This document shows positions 46,201 through 51,722 of a DNA stretch of 64,000 bases, piece by piece. The notes under the pieces were generated by a model. The model saw only the letters and a list, made by a program, of their open reading frames with translations, was not told the DNA's origin and did no database searches. Origin of the DNA: Alviniconcha marisindica. Lineage: Eukaryota > Mollusca > Gastropoda > Provannidae. Within the stretch, counting starts at the first letter, position 1, and the number at the start of each line of letters is the position of its first letter. The stretch spans positions 160,001-224,000 of the forward strand of contig JABMCL010002225.1 of assembly GCA_018857735.1 (NCBI GenBank), in the 5' to 3' direction. The translations under genes and the position numbers were made by a program.

Positions 46201-47928
46201 ATCACATCTTGTAAGATCAGTTGGGTTTTCACAGTTAACTGCATGATTAGCAGCACAGTGATGTGGGCTTTTTGTAATGTGTAATGTTCAACATCTTGTC
46301 ACAAATCACACTGAAAGTCAAATTTCTCAGGAACGAAGTAGCAGCACTGCCTTCTCCCTTCCCTGGTGGATGACTTCACATGTGTTCATTCAAAAAATGC
46401 ATTACTCACTCACATCCTGTCAACTTTATTTTCTAGTGAGGCACTAATGTCCTCTTTTCTTGCACACCTTTTGGCACTAAGTCATATATGCCACATCAGC
46501 ATGTACTTTTGGCTTGCATCCAAAATCGTCAGTTTGTTATGAGCAATATTAGAATGGTCAACCATCTGGCCGTCCATACCACAAACCTTCACGACTCAAT
46601 GTCTTGGGTGTACTCAGCTTTTTGGGTGCACCCCTTGTATTTTTGTGTATTTTAGGTGGTGTTGATCACAGGGTGTCAGTAACTAATGTTCAAGGCCTTG
46701 TGTCTGGATGTGTTTCAGGTGGTGTTGATCGCAGGGTATCAGTAGCTAATGTTCAAGGCTTTGTGTCTGGATGTGTTTCAGGTGGTGTTGATCGCAGGGT
46801 ATCAGTAGCTAATGCAAGGCCTTGTGTGTGGATGTATTTCAGGTGGTGTTGATTGGGCTTTTCAACGCCCAGGGGCTCGGCAATGACCATGAGCTGTTGT
46901 TGAGAGTCACAAAAGGTACTTTTAAGCGCACCTTGAGCAAACAGTTTTAAAGAAAGCCACAAAGCTTTGTTTTGCTTTGTCACTAGGCTTCGCTTTGCTT
47001 AGCTTCCTTGTAAGGAAAGGAATTGACCGTTAATGTGTGTCTTCTGTGCTGTTGCACAAGATGCTTACGGAGATTGCTGGCTTTTTGCTTTGTGCCAGCT
47101 GAGCTAATATGTGTACTGTAGGTTGTTGTTTGAATGTGTGGTGGGTGTCTGAATAGGTTTGGGTAGTGTGTATGTGTCCAGTCAATGGCTGAGCGTATCT
47201 GGTTGAGTAGAATTAATATTGGCGTGCGCGCGCGCGTGAGTGTGTGTGTGTGTGTGAGAGAGAGTGTGTGCATGTGTGTGTGTGTGTACTAATGTGACAT
47301 GAGTACGCACCCGTTTATAATTTATGTGATTTTATAATTGTATTCTAGACTTTTGTGCTGCATAACTTGTCTATGTTGTTGTAAACGCAAATGTTTTGGC
47401 GCTCCTTTACATGTTCTTAAATTAATGAGCCTTATTAAGTTGAATTGCCCGGTGAGGGATGATTAAAGTTTGTTGACTTGACTTTCATAATAAACCTGTT
47501 AGTGGATTAAAAACAAAAGTGTTTATCACATGGCACAAGTGAATGTAATTCAGTATTTGAAGTTATTGCCCTGATATAACCGGACTGCTTGACTGAGCGT
47601 GAAACACCAAGTTACTTACATCTGAAGCTGAAATCTTCCTGCATTTGCTTGCTACAAGGAAGAGTGAGGGTCATCCCTCATAAGACAGTGTGAGTGTGTC
47701 CCTATTCCATACCACTTCTCTGAGAGCCACCTGCATCATGGTTTGTTTTCAGGAGAAGAGTACGTGAAGGTGGTTCTACACAGTGGTCGGCTGGTTGGCG
47801 CAATCTTGATTGGTGACACGGACCTGGAGGAGACCTTTGAAAATCTGGCCCTCAACCAGACAGATCTCACTGCTTTCAAAGACCACCTGCTGGATCCGGC
47901 TATTGACATTGATGATTTCTTTGACTGA
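12529..47928 (+). CDS. PYROXD1: PYROXD1, pyridine nucleotide-disulphide oxidoreductase domain protein 1 (14 exons, complete)
   Basis: Fourteen exons join in phase to 1,488 nt (495 residues plus stop), very close to the ~500 residues of the vertebrate protein. PYROXD1 is a flavoprotein that, from published work, uses NAD(P)H to protect the RTCB tRNA-ligase complex from oxidation; defects cause a human myopathy. Visible motifs are the FAD Rossmann loop GGGISG (16-21), the [12 protein letters not shown] segment (about 42-53), the NAD(P)H loop GNGGIA (153-158), EVIWAIKD after it, the VSATG motif (309-313), the second FAD motif YAAGD (349-353), and the C-terminal [14 protein letters not shown] segment ending in DIDDFFD. 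No redox CxxxxC pair is seen near the FAD loop, as is known for this family. All introns are GT-AG, with phases consistent across every junction. Introns total about 34 kb and are full of mobile elements. Poly(A) signals follow at 48133-48142. Identity is sure; small boundary errors are possible only at non-conserved junctions (exons 7-10). Confidence 0.96.
12610..13571 (+). other. PYROXD1 intron 1
   Basis: AT-rich intron with (TG)n at about 13203-13251, (TA)n at about 13337-13360 and (CA)n at 13384-13407. No gene lies inside. Confidence 0.8.
13572..13652 (+). CDS. PYROXD1: PYROXD1 exon 2
   Basis: Residues 28-54. Acceptor ATCCAG, donor AAG|GTGAGG, phase 0 at both ends. Confidence 0.95.
13982..14044. 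repeat. (CA)n in PYROXD1 intron 2
   Basis: About 31 CA units. Confidence 0.97.
14318..14437 (+). CDS. PYROXD1: PYROXD1 exon 3
   Basis: Residues 55-94, containing LETFDVEEK. Acceptor TGTGTAG, donor AAG|GTAATG, phase 0. Confidence 0.93.
14786..14835. repeat. (TA)n in PYROXD1 intron 3
   Basis: An interrupted TA array that directly precedes the truncated end of the reverse transposon copy. Confidence 0.9.
14884..16956 (-). mobile_element. TIR DNA transposon (family E), reverse copy, one end lost
   Basis: Read on the minus strand this ~2.07-kb segment aligns end to end with the element at 44219-46487. Its 5' end at 16956 carries the same terminal word (TATGACTTAGTGCCAAAAGG reading inward). The other terminus is missing, and the match starts inside the TTTGAATGAACACATGTGAA word at about 14885. 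A short frame at 15710-15949 has a counterpart in the other copy. No transposase motif is recognised, so it is probably non-autonomous. Confidence 0.75.
17105..17395 (-). mobile_element. LINE 3' end with (ATT)n tail (family F)
   Basis: On the minus strand it encodes a [18 protein letters not shown] reverse-transcriptase C-terminus (AAGCCAAACTGAAAACCTTC at about 17346-17365). A 3'UTR follows, then an ATTATTATTATT tail at about 17106-17120. It is the same family as 38183-38860. A (CA)n array at 17250-17285 sits inside the UTR at the same place as in the other copy. Confidence 0.65.
17590..17641. repeat. (TA)n microsatellite
   Basis: TA array interrupted by TTTAAA. Confidence 0.95.
18106..18177 (+). 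CDS. PYROXD1: PYROXD1 exon 4
   Basis: Residues 95-118, including [10 protein letters not shown]. Acceptor TTGCCAG, donor AAG|GTATTA, phase 0. Confidence 0.95.
18178..22450 (+). other. PYROXD1 intron 4, first part
   Basis: No gene is recognised. Local tandem duplications of ~40 bp occur at 19727-19810 and 20363-20443, and a shorter one at 19964-19990. A GC-richer patch with several CG dinucleotides at about 18815-19075 interrupts the AT-rich intron and may be an old insertion. GTAAGTAAGTAA near 21770 with the following GGTGTTTTACACCC resembles a SINE end in reverse. Confidence 0.5.
20755..20850 (+). mobile_element. SINE 3' fragment (family B)
   Basis: It shares TCCACCCTCCAGAAA, ATCCTCTGAAGATGAT and TATGTGGTGGGGTAGTAAAC with the copy at 7795-7990. 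Confidence 0.5.
22455..22680 (+). mobile_element. Dispersed repeat (family C)
   Basis: GTCGAGGTGGCCGTCCTGGG is followed by AACGAGCCTTTTGGTTTCTG and GGACATAAA, then two tandem ~70-bp units starting CCCTAATATGTCA and containing GACATCTGAGGACATTAAGC. Related to 8255-8400 (reverse) and 40605-40685. Confidence 0.55.
22833..23630 (+). repeat. 43/49-bp minisatellite, about 18 units, in intron 4
   Basis: Units contain GAAGTACACCAGCCATCTAC then ACAAGAACATG(C/T)CTAACAG. Long units add a TAACAG hexamer. The array is bounded on both sides by the same word, AACTGTTAACTAAAATAATG (22783-22802 and again from 23633). Confidence 0.95.
24006..24062 (+). CDS. PYROXD1: PYROXD1 exon 5
   Basis: Residues 119-137, including GIRDTESVK. 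Acceptor ATTCCAG, donor AAG|GTAAGT, phase 0. Confidence 0.95.
25029..25178. repeat. (CA)n with GCAC/GCAT and GACA blocks, intron 5
   Basis: Compound CA, (GCACGCAT)n, (CAGACA)n and CA again. Confidence 0.95.
25412..25485 (+). CDS. PYROXD1: PYROXD1 exon 6
   Basis: Residues 138-162 with the NAD(P)H-binding GNGGIA loop. It ends in phase 2 at CTTGT|GTAAGA; the Val codon is completed by exon 7. Confidence 0.94.
25486..29231 (+). other. PYROXD1 intron 6, first part
   Basis: No gene is recognised. It contains (TA)n at 25611-25632, a pyrimidine-rich CT/CCCC stretch at 27697-27832, (TG)n at 27935-27995, and a ~52-bp tandem duplication at 27147-27250 (units with TCATTTGTGACA and GATTAGCTGATCACAG). A block at 28098-28150 (GGATCTTGTTTTGAA, GCTAGCAGTCATTCT) also occurs next to the foldback element at about 42641-42675. 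Confidence 0.6.
29232..29545 (+). mobile_element. tRNA-derived SINE (family B), with head
   Basis: A tRNA-like head (GGGACTGCTCAGTTGGTAGA at 29238-29257, then CCCGACTAAAAAGCCAGG and a degenerate B box GGGTCCAAGTCT) is followed by a body starting GATTTTTCTCCCAGTCAACT. Such heads are typical of molluscan SINEs. Confidence 0.65.
29560..29700. repeat. Duplicated CA-rich segment
   Basis: Two ~60-bp units carry AATCACAAAC, AAAACACTAC and TTACAACAA, followed by CA tracts. Confidence 0.7.
29720..32260 (+). other. PYROXD1 intron 6, later part
   Basis: No gene is recognised. A GTTTAACTGTTTAACTG run near 30955-30977 resembles the loop side of the foldback family D. A poly-C run of ~22 lies at 31600-31621. 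Confidence 0.5.
32261..32426. repeat. Poly-C, (CA)n, (CCA)n and (CA)n
   Basis: About 22 C, then CA, CCA triplets, GCATACATGCATGC and a final long CA array. Confidence 0.97.
32682..32845 (+). CDS. PYROXD1: PYROXD1 exon 7
   Basis: Residues 162-216. It begins by completing the Val codon, followed by [14 protein letters not shown], and ends in phase 1 at GAAG|GTACTT. Acceptor TCATTCAG. Confidence 0.93.
32888..32990 (+). mobile_element. Probable tRNA-derived SINE head (family G)
   Basis: GACCATAGCGCAGTGGTCAG (A box) at about 32888-32907 is followed by ACACTGCACTGG, and GGTTTCAGCTCC (B-box-like) at about 32954. It starts only ~43 bp after the exon 7 donor. Confidence 0.5.
33345..33500 (+). mobile_element. 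Two LINE or SINE 3' tails in series
   Basis: AATAAAGTTCTGAGTTCTGA at about 33367-33386, and AATAAAGTTCAATCAATCAA at about 33477-33496, are short-repeat tails of the kind that end non-LTR elements. A CT microsatellite separates them. Confidence 0.5.
33503..33530. repeat. Poly-C run
   Basis: More than 20 C followed by (CA)n. Confidence 0.95.
33626..33720 (+). CDS. PYROXD1: PYROXD1 exon 8
   Basis: It completes an Asp codon and covers residues to 248, with the conserved LGSALGPDW. Acceptor CTTTCAG, donor AAT|GTGAGT, phase 0. Confidence 0.93.
34137..34240. repeat. (CA)n and poly-G in intron 8
   Basis: CA array at 34137-34165 and about 16 G at 34224-34239. Confidence 0.95.
34640..35335 (+). mobile_element. 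Dispersed ~650-bp repeat (family H), copy 1
   Basis: It shares GTCTGGAATCTCAAGGCTGT, TCCTCTTGCTCTTTCTGTCT, TAGATGGAATGGTCGACAGT and a final GTTGACAGGACATTAAAATC with copy 2 at 35985-36615, all in the same order. A 3'-only copy is at 39150-39330 and a reverse piece at 49715-49930. The ATTAAAATCC end followed by ATTACT repeats suggests a non-LTR element end. Confidence 0.65.
35380..35760 (+). other. SINE-like tails and a GCGC-stem repeat
   Basis: (CTTA)n tails at about 35397-35440 follow GACTGGGCGTAAAACATCAA, a SINE end also seen as GACTGAGCGTGAAACACCAA at 47597-47616. A (TAA)n-TATAGCGCTATTCTC block then an ACTGCGCTTTACA block lie at 35560-35630; this pattern recurs at 4783-4850 and 25830-25890. 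Confidence 0.45.
35985..36615 (+). mobile_element. Dispersed ~650-bp repeat (family H), copy 2
   Basis: Collinear with 34640-35335; the two copies lie 650 bp apart in the same orientation in intron 8. Confidence 0.65.
37046..37077. repeat. Poly-C run (about 30)
   Basis: The longest C homopolymer in the window. Confidence 0.97.
37553..37633. repeat. (TG)n-(TC)n microsatellite
   Basis: TG array, short spacer, TG and then TC units. Confidence 0.97.
38183..38860 (-). mobile_element. LINE 3' end with (ATT)n tail (family F)
   Basis: The minus strand encodes a [20 protein letters not shown] then [17 protein letters not shown] segment, characteristic of the C-terminus of CR1/L2-like reverse transcriptases, with one in-frame stop just before it. 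The 3'UTR and (ATT)n tail at 38185-38196 match the copy at 17105-17395. It is broken upstream. Confidence 0.65.
39024..39110. repeat. (CA)n microsatellite
   Basis: About 40 CA units. Confidence 0.97.
39150..39330 (+). mobile_element. Family H 3' fragment
   Basis: It has the CAACCCTGTGCAGTTG and GGGACATTAAAATTGAC ending, like the ends of copies 1 and 2. Confidence 0.45.
39770..39893 (+). CDS. PYROXD1: PYROXD1 exon 9
   Basis: Residues 249-289 ([15 protein letters not shown]...), a poorly conserved region. Acceptor GGTGGCAG, donor TACA|GTAAGA, phase 1. The phase chain to exon 10 supports both borders. Confidence 0.88.
39958..40380 (+). repeat. 31-bp minisatellite, about 13-14 units, in intron 9
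   Basis: Units contain GTTGCATCAATCAGGACAGC then TCACAGCCTAA or CCACAGCTTAA. The array starts 65 bp after the exon 9 donor. Confidence 0.95.
40605..40685 (+). mobile_element. Dispersed repeat (family C) fragment
   Basis: AAAGTCGAGGTAGCCATCAT, GGGCTCCCCGTCCCTAATAG and GTCTCTGTGGAT match the 22.5-kb copy. Confidence 0.5.
40840..40960 (+). repeat. ~76-bp tandem duplication
   Basis: Two units each carry GTTATAGTCTG, CTCCCTG, CCTATTGAC, TAACAT and ATGACAC in order. Confidence 0.75.
40961..42190 (+). other. Rest of PYROXD1 intron 9
   Basis: No gene is recognised. (TCA)n lies at 41489-41517, and a 31-bp duplication starting GTAGAGACAAGTGAGACAAT lies at 41620-41681. Confidence 0.6.
42191..42300 (+). 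CDS. PYROXD1: PYROXD1 exon 10
   Basis: Residues 290-326 with WPVYVEL and the VSATGV motif. Acceptor TGTTTCAG, donor TCA|GTAAGT, phase 0. Confidence 0.95.
42421..42581. mobile_element. Foldback element (family D), ~70-bp inverted arms
   Basis: The left arm (42421-42488, GCAAATTTTTAGGGTAATCC onward) is the reverse complement, with small gaps, of the right arm ending at 42581 (GGATTACCCCGAAAATTTGC). The arms include ACAAAACGACACTTA and its complement, and only ~20 bp lie between them. The right half and the downstream AATAAATAAGCG block recur at 12164-12281, and a diverged copy is at about 51925-52030. Confidence 0.8.
42700..42803 (+). mobile_element. LINE 3' tail
   Basis: GGAATTGCCCTTTATGGGCT, then AATTGAATTGAA, is a typical non-LTR 3' terminus. 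Related tails are at 47440-47482 and 49393-49440. Confidence 0.5.
43134..43296 (+). repeat. (TG)n array abutting the exon 11 acceptor
   Basis: Broken TG/GCATG repeats run to 43294 and leave only TTACAG before exon 11 at 43300. The repeat takes the place of a normal polypyrimidine tract. Confidence 0.95.
43300..43422 (+). CDS. PYROXD1: PYROXD1 exon 11
   Basis: Residues 327-367, including EDGGLKVD and the FAD-binding YAAGDVC. Length 123, phase 0 on both sides, so skipping would keep the frame. Donor CAG|GTTAAA. Confidence 0.95.
43423..43983 (+). other. PYROXD1 intron 11
   Basis: No gene or clear repeat is recognised. Confidence 0.6.
43984..44121 (+). CDS. PYROXD1: PYROXD1 exon 12
   Basis: Residues 368-413 ([18 protein letters not shown] to [11 protein letters not shown]), the most conserved part of the C-terminal domain. 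Acceptor CTCCTAG, donor AAG|GTAACT, phase 0. Confidence 0.97.
44219..46487 (+). mobile_element. TIR DNA transposon (family E), complete copy ~2.27 kb
   Basis: The left end (ATGACTTAGTGCCAAAAGGT from 44221, then GCGCAA) is the reverse complement of the right end (TTGCACACCTTTTGGCACTA then AGTCATAT, ending 46487). Flanks read ATAT on both sides, so the target duplication is TA or ATAT. The reverse copy in intron 3 is at 14884-16956. Frames at 44917-45195 and 45255-45458 are short and not recognised. Words like ATGTTGAACATTAC recur along the element in both directions. Confidence 0.8.
46656..46842 (+). repeat. ~63-bp minisatellite carrying copies of the exon 13 acceptor
   Basis: Three tandem units start at 46656, 46719 and 46782. 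Each begins with GTGGTGTTGAT preceded by TTTTAG or TTTCAG, the same bases that start the true exon 13 at 46843 (preceded by TATTTCAG). After ~11 bp the copies diverge from the exon. Confidence 0.93.
46843..46915 (+). CDS. PYROXD1: PYROXD1 exon 13
   Basis: Residues 414-437 ([20 protein letters not shown]). Acceptor TATTTCAG; ends in phase 1 at AAAG|GTACTT. Confidence 0.95.
46916..47752 (+). other. PYROXD1 intron 13
   Basis: It holds (CG)n/(TG)n at about 47223-47285, a LINE tail (GAATTGCCCGGTGAGGGATG at 47443-47462, then GTTTGTTGACTTGAC) and a SINE end (CCCTGATATAACCGGACTG at 47569-47587). Confidence 0.6.
47753..47928 (+). CDS. PYROXD1: PYROXD1 exon 14 (terminal)
   Basis: Residues 438-495 and stop. 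It contains [17 protein letters not shown] and ends DIDDFFD, which matches the family's acidic C-terminus. Acceptor GTTTTCAG. Confidence 0.97.
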
Positions 47929-48132
47929 TCTGCATCTGCTGCATGCATGTGTGTGTGTGTGTGTGTGTTTGTGAAGAAGTCTGTGCATCAAACCTGTACA
48001 ACCCTTATTCCCATTGCCATTGCCTTTGCAGATATTGTCAAGGATCCCCAGAATATGATTAGGTCTGTAAAGACATATAGACACACATGTAAACTCCTCC
48101 ACTTTTATAACTGCCCATTAAGATCCCTTTGG

Positions 48133-48142
48133 AATAAATAAA
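48133..48142 (+). terminator. PYROXD1: PYROXD1 poly(A) signals
   Basis: Overlapping AATAAATAAA lies 205 bp after the stop codon and is followed by a T-rich stretch. Confidence 0.75.
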
Positions 48143-48159
48143 GTGAATTTTTATTTTTG

Positions 48160-48780
48160 GGGATCCAAGTTTTTTCTCTCATCCCATTCTTATTCTTTCT
48201 CCAGTAGTCGTAGCTGACCTCCGTAAATGCACCTAACATTATGCTGTGGATATATGCACTATAAAATTTAAAAAATCAGCAGCAGCAGCAGCCACCACTG
48301 ATGCAAAATCCAGTTTGAATTTGGACCTTTATGGCCTGTGTAGAAGATTGATTTTAACTTTTTTTTTTTTTTTTTTACTGTCAGTATTTTGGAGAGGCCT
48401 CCAGACTGAGTTAAGAATGTTCAGAATAGGTGCACGGTTCATTGAATGTTTGCCCCATGAACCCCTGCAGGCATGGTGCTTTGTGACCTCACACCATTGT
48501 GACCCTCTTGACCCCCAACATCAGTTCAGTGAAAACAGCTTTTGCCTGAGTATTGCTTTATATCGGGAATAGGTACCATGACAACATTTTGTGTGTAATG
48601 AGGGTCACCTTCTTTAAAACTTAAATTGCTTTTAAACAAATGCATAACAAGTACAAGCTTTCATTGGAGATGTACAAGAAGAACAAGATTTCACTTATTG
48701 ATGTAAAGAGTCCCATTTATTTGCCATAACTGGACAATAGAAGTTAGAACTATTGGCCATAGGACACTCGCCTTGTAAAA
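48160..48780. other. Spacer, no gene recognised
   Basis: A poly-T run lies at 48360-48376. ATAGGACACTCGCCTTGTAA with GGTTTGAATTTG (about 48758-48797) resembles a degraded SINE tRNA region. Confidence 0.4.
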
Positions 48781-48799
48781 CCACTGGTTTGAATTTGTG

Positions 48800-49033
48800 G
48801 AACTATCACCTCACTGGACTATCACATTAGCACTTTGACCATAGAATTATTGCATGTGGGACTATCAGCTGTAGGACTGTCAGCAGACTGACCATAGAAC
48901 AGCAGACTGACCATAGAACAATCACATGTAGGACTATCACCCTTAGGACTGTCAGCAGACTGACCACAGAACAATCACATGTAGGACTATCACCCTTAGG
49001 ACCATCAGCACATTGACCATAGAACTATCACCC
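48800..49033 (+). repeat. Degenerate minisatellite (TATCAC / GACCATAGAAC)
   Basis: Imperfect units combine GACCATAGAACAATCAC, ATGTAGGACTATCACC and CTTAGGACTGTCAGCA. Similar words resume at about 49675-49725 after the inverted-repeat element, so that element probably inserted into this array. Confidence 0.75.
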
Positions 49034-49662
49034 TTAAGCCCATTCTTAATTGGGCGAATATTTCTTCGCGAACCTAGTTGGAAATATTCGGCGAAGCTAG
49101 CTGGTTCTTAATTGGGCCAACTTTTCTTCGTGAACCTAGCTGGAAGTATTCGTCAAAGCTATATTCGGGGTCCAAAAAGCTTCGCTCAACATGTTCTGGG
49201 AACATTCGCCCTATTCGATGATCATTGCCTCTGATTGGCTGAGAGCAGAGCTCTCCAGTGGATGAAGAAAAATTAAAAATTAAAATGGATGACAGTGTCG
49301 CTAGGTTCTTCACTCGCTTCGGAGGGAATTTGTTTATTTGTTGACTTGTGGGAGGCGCAGCCTTGTCTTGGAGACCCAGAATGAGATAGTAGTTAGTTGA
49401 ATTACCCTGTGAGGGATGATGAAAGTATATTGACTTGACATGACTTTAGCCTACATTTTTGATCATGCTGTCTGCTGCGCGTCTGCCGCAAGTTCGGCTG
49501 AAGCTTGCATCTCATTATGAGCCAGTTGAGAACGAAGTAAAGTTTGGACTGTCCGAACCATGTTCGGCGAACTAAAAGTTCAATTAAGAAACGAATCATA
49601 GTTTGTCGAACTGTCCGAAGTATGTTCGACGAACATTCGCCCAGTTAAGAACAGGCTTGAGG
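49034..49662. mobile_element. ~630-bp inverted-repeat element (MITE-like, family I)
   Basis: The left end AAGCCCATTCTTAATTGGGC then GAAT at 49036 is matched in reverse by CGCCCAGTTAAGAACAGGCT at 49639-49658. Inside, CGAACTT/TTCGGCGAA-like words recur on both sides. Flanks CTTAAG and GGCTTGAG suggest a TTAA-type target (TTAA left, TTGA right), but this is weak. A LINE tail at 49393-49440 is nested within it. Confidence 0.65.
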
Positions 49663-49714
49663 AGCTTTAACACATTGTCTATAGCACTATCACACGTAGG
49701 ACTATCACACTTAG

Positions 49715-49930
49715 GACTGTCAACACTTTTCTCATATATATATAAACCCTTTCTCAAGTCAATCCACAAAACCAATCCCCACACAAACATGAAACAAAAC
49801 ATACTGTATACACAAACATCAGTCACAATATTTCGGAGAGTTGGTCCCTTCAGTATTACACCTGTTGAAAGAGCACATAAGGCTAGGACATGCTGGTATC
49901 ATTGACCATTCTAATTTATCGAGGTACTGC
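49715..49930 (-). mobile_element. Family H fragment, reverse
   Basis: Read on the minus strand it contains the ATTAGAATGGTCAATG and AGCATGTCCTAGCCTTATGT words and the ATATATATGAGAAAAG tract of the 34.6-kb copy. Confidence 0.5.
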
Positions 49931-50139
49931 ATGGAATATGTGCTTTTCCCATTAGTGCTGTCTGGCTGATTGTTTTGTGACATAATTCACCGAGGTGTAT
50001 GCTCCATACATGTTTCATCTAATGTAACAATGTTTTTCAACAGCTGTGATCTTTATTTCTGTGAAAAATAATTTATGTGGACATCTTCTATGGTGTTTCA
50101 TGTTACCACATGATCTATGTCTTTAGCTAATAAAAGCGT

Positions 50140-50312
50140 ACATTGCATTTTGGTTCATATCTCATTTGTGCCCTTATGGCCTTGTGGCATCTTACGATTA
50201 CATATTGCATTTTGTTCATCTGATGTGTGGCCTTGTAGCACCTTACAATTACATGTTGCATTTTGGTTCATTTGATGTGTGACCTTGTGGCCTTGTGACA
50301 TCTTACAATTAC
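50140..50312 (+). repeat. ~65-bp tandem repeat, about 3 units
   Basis: Units share CATTTTG(G)TTCAT, GTGGCCTTGT and ATCTTACAATTACAT in order. Confidence 0.8.
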
Positions 50313-50402
50313 ATAATCATAACTGGTAAGTTACAATGCGGCAAAGTAGTTTGTGTATGTGCATGTGTTTTTTTTTCAGTCAGAATGAACAATACTTCTC
50401 TT

Positions 50403-50426
50403 TTAAAAAAAAAAAAAAAAAAAAAA
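50403..50426. repeat. Poly-A run
   Basis: About 24 A. Confidence 0.97.
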
Positions 50427-51000
50427 CTTCCATGCAAGAATATGCATGCTCATAATACAAGGGTGGGGTCAGAAGGGCATTTCACACATGCACACCATAA
50501 GAAGCCCAACCAGTTAAATGCATGTACACACATGCTGGACAAGTGAGAAGGAAAAATAATACAAAGAAATGTCTAGAGAGTAGACTAAAAAGAATGAATA
50601 AACAGAGTCTATCTCCCTGATGCACCAAGGCACAAAGCTGCATTTTGGGGCCCAGGGTACTTTTAGAGACATCCCATGCACAGTGTCATATGGAAAGTTC
50701 TGTAACATAAGGTATATATATAGGCCCTGTCACATTCAGTGACCCAATGCAGAAAATTGTCCGTCCAGAAGATGCCCTCGATGGAATGCTGATGAGATTA
50801 TTTAATGTACATACTAGACACTAAGCCTGCCATCATCTCTTTACACAACCCATTGCCTCATGATGCTTTGCAGCAGCCTGGAAATTGGACATCCCTCCCT
50901 ACTGTGTGAGCGCTGCGCAAAGGGAAGCAAGGTTTGCCCTCATGGTTGGAAGATTCCAAAGCAGACACAGGCTGTGACATCACACATTGGCGCATGAACA
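50427..51000. other. Spacer, no gene recognised
   Basis: I see nothing supportable here. Confidence 0.4.
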
Positions 51001-51003
51001 CAT

Positions 51004-51004
<1 letters not shown>

Positions 51005-51039
<35 letters not shown>
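51005..51039. repeat. (CA)n microsatellite
   Basis: About 17 CA units. Confidence 0.97.
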
Positions 51040-51040
<1 letters not shown>

Positions 51041-51230
51041 TGAAGAATGAAAGCTGTTCTGTTTTGGTACTTATTTTTTCTGATGTCAATGAATGCCGAC
51101 TCTTTGTACCATCATTAAATTTGGTGTGAACATGGGCAGTTGGGGTCAGGCCTGGCCTAAGCTGTTATTACTTTCTGGTCTGATATTATCTGACTGTTTA
51201 CATTTGAATTATATGTTTAAAACTGACACT

Positions 51231-51722
51231 GCACTTTCGTTCTTTTCTTGACTGAAAATGGTGAATGAGTGGTGGGTTTTCTCCACAAGTTCTACTTCTA
51301 GTTTTTTGGGTTTTTTTTTTAAAGACTTTTCATGTAAGATTTTGTTTTAAAATTCTCTGTACATAAAATTTAGAAACTTAATTTTATAAATGGCACTTTC
51401 GTTCTGTTCTTGACTGAAAATGGTGAATAAGTGGTGGGTTTTCTCCACAAGTTCTGCTGATAGTTTTTTGGTTGTTGTTTTTTAAAGACTTTTCATGTAA
51501 GATTTTGTTTTAAAATTCTCTGTACATAAAATTTAGAAACTTAATTTTATAAATGGCACTTTCGTTCTTTTCGTGACTGAAAATGGTGAATGAGTGGTGG
51601 GTTTTCTCCACAAGTTCTACTTACAGTTTTTTTGGTTTTTTTTTTTTAAAGAGTTCATGTAAGATTTTGTTTTAAAATTCCCTGTACATAAAATTTAGAA
51701 ACTTAATTTTATAAATGGCACT
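51231..51722 (+). repeat. ~163-bp tandem triplication
   Basis: Units start GCACTTTCGTTCT at 51231, 51393 and 51556, and each ends AACTTAATTTTATAAATG. They differ by few substitutions, so the expansion is recent. Confidence 0.93.
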
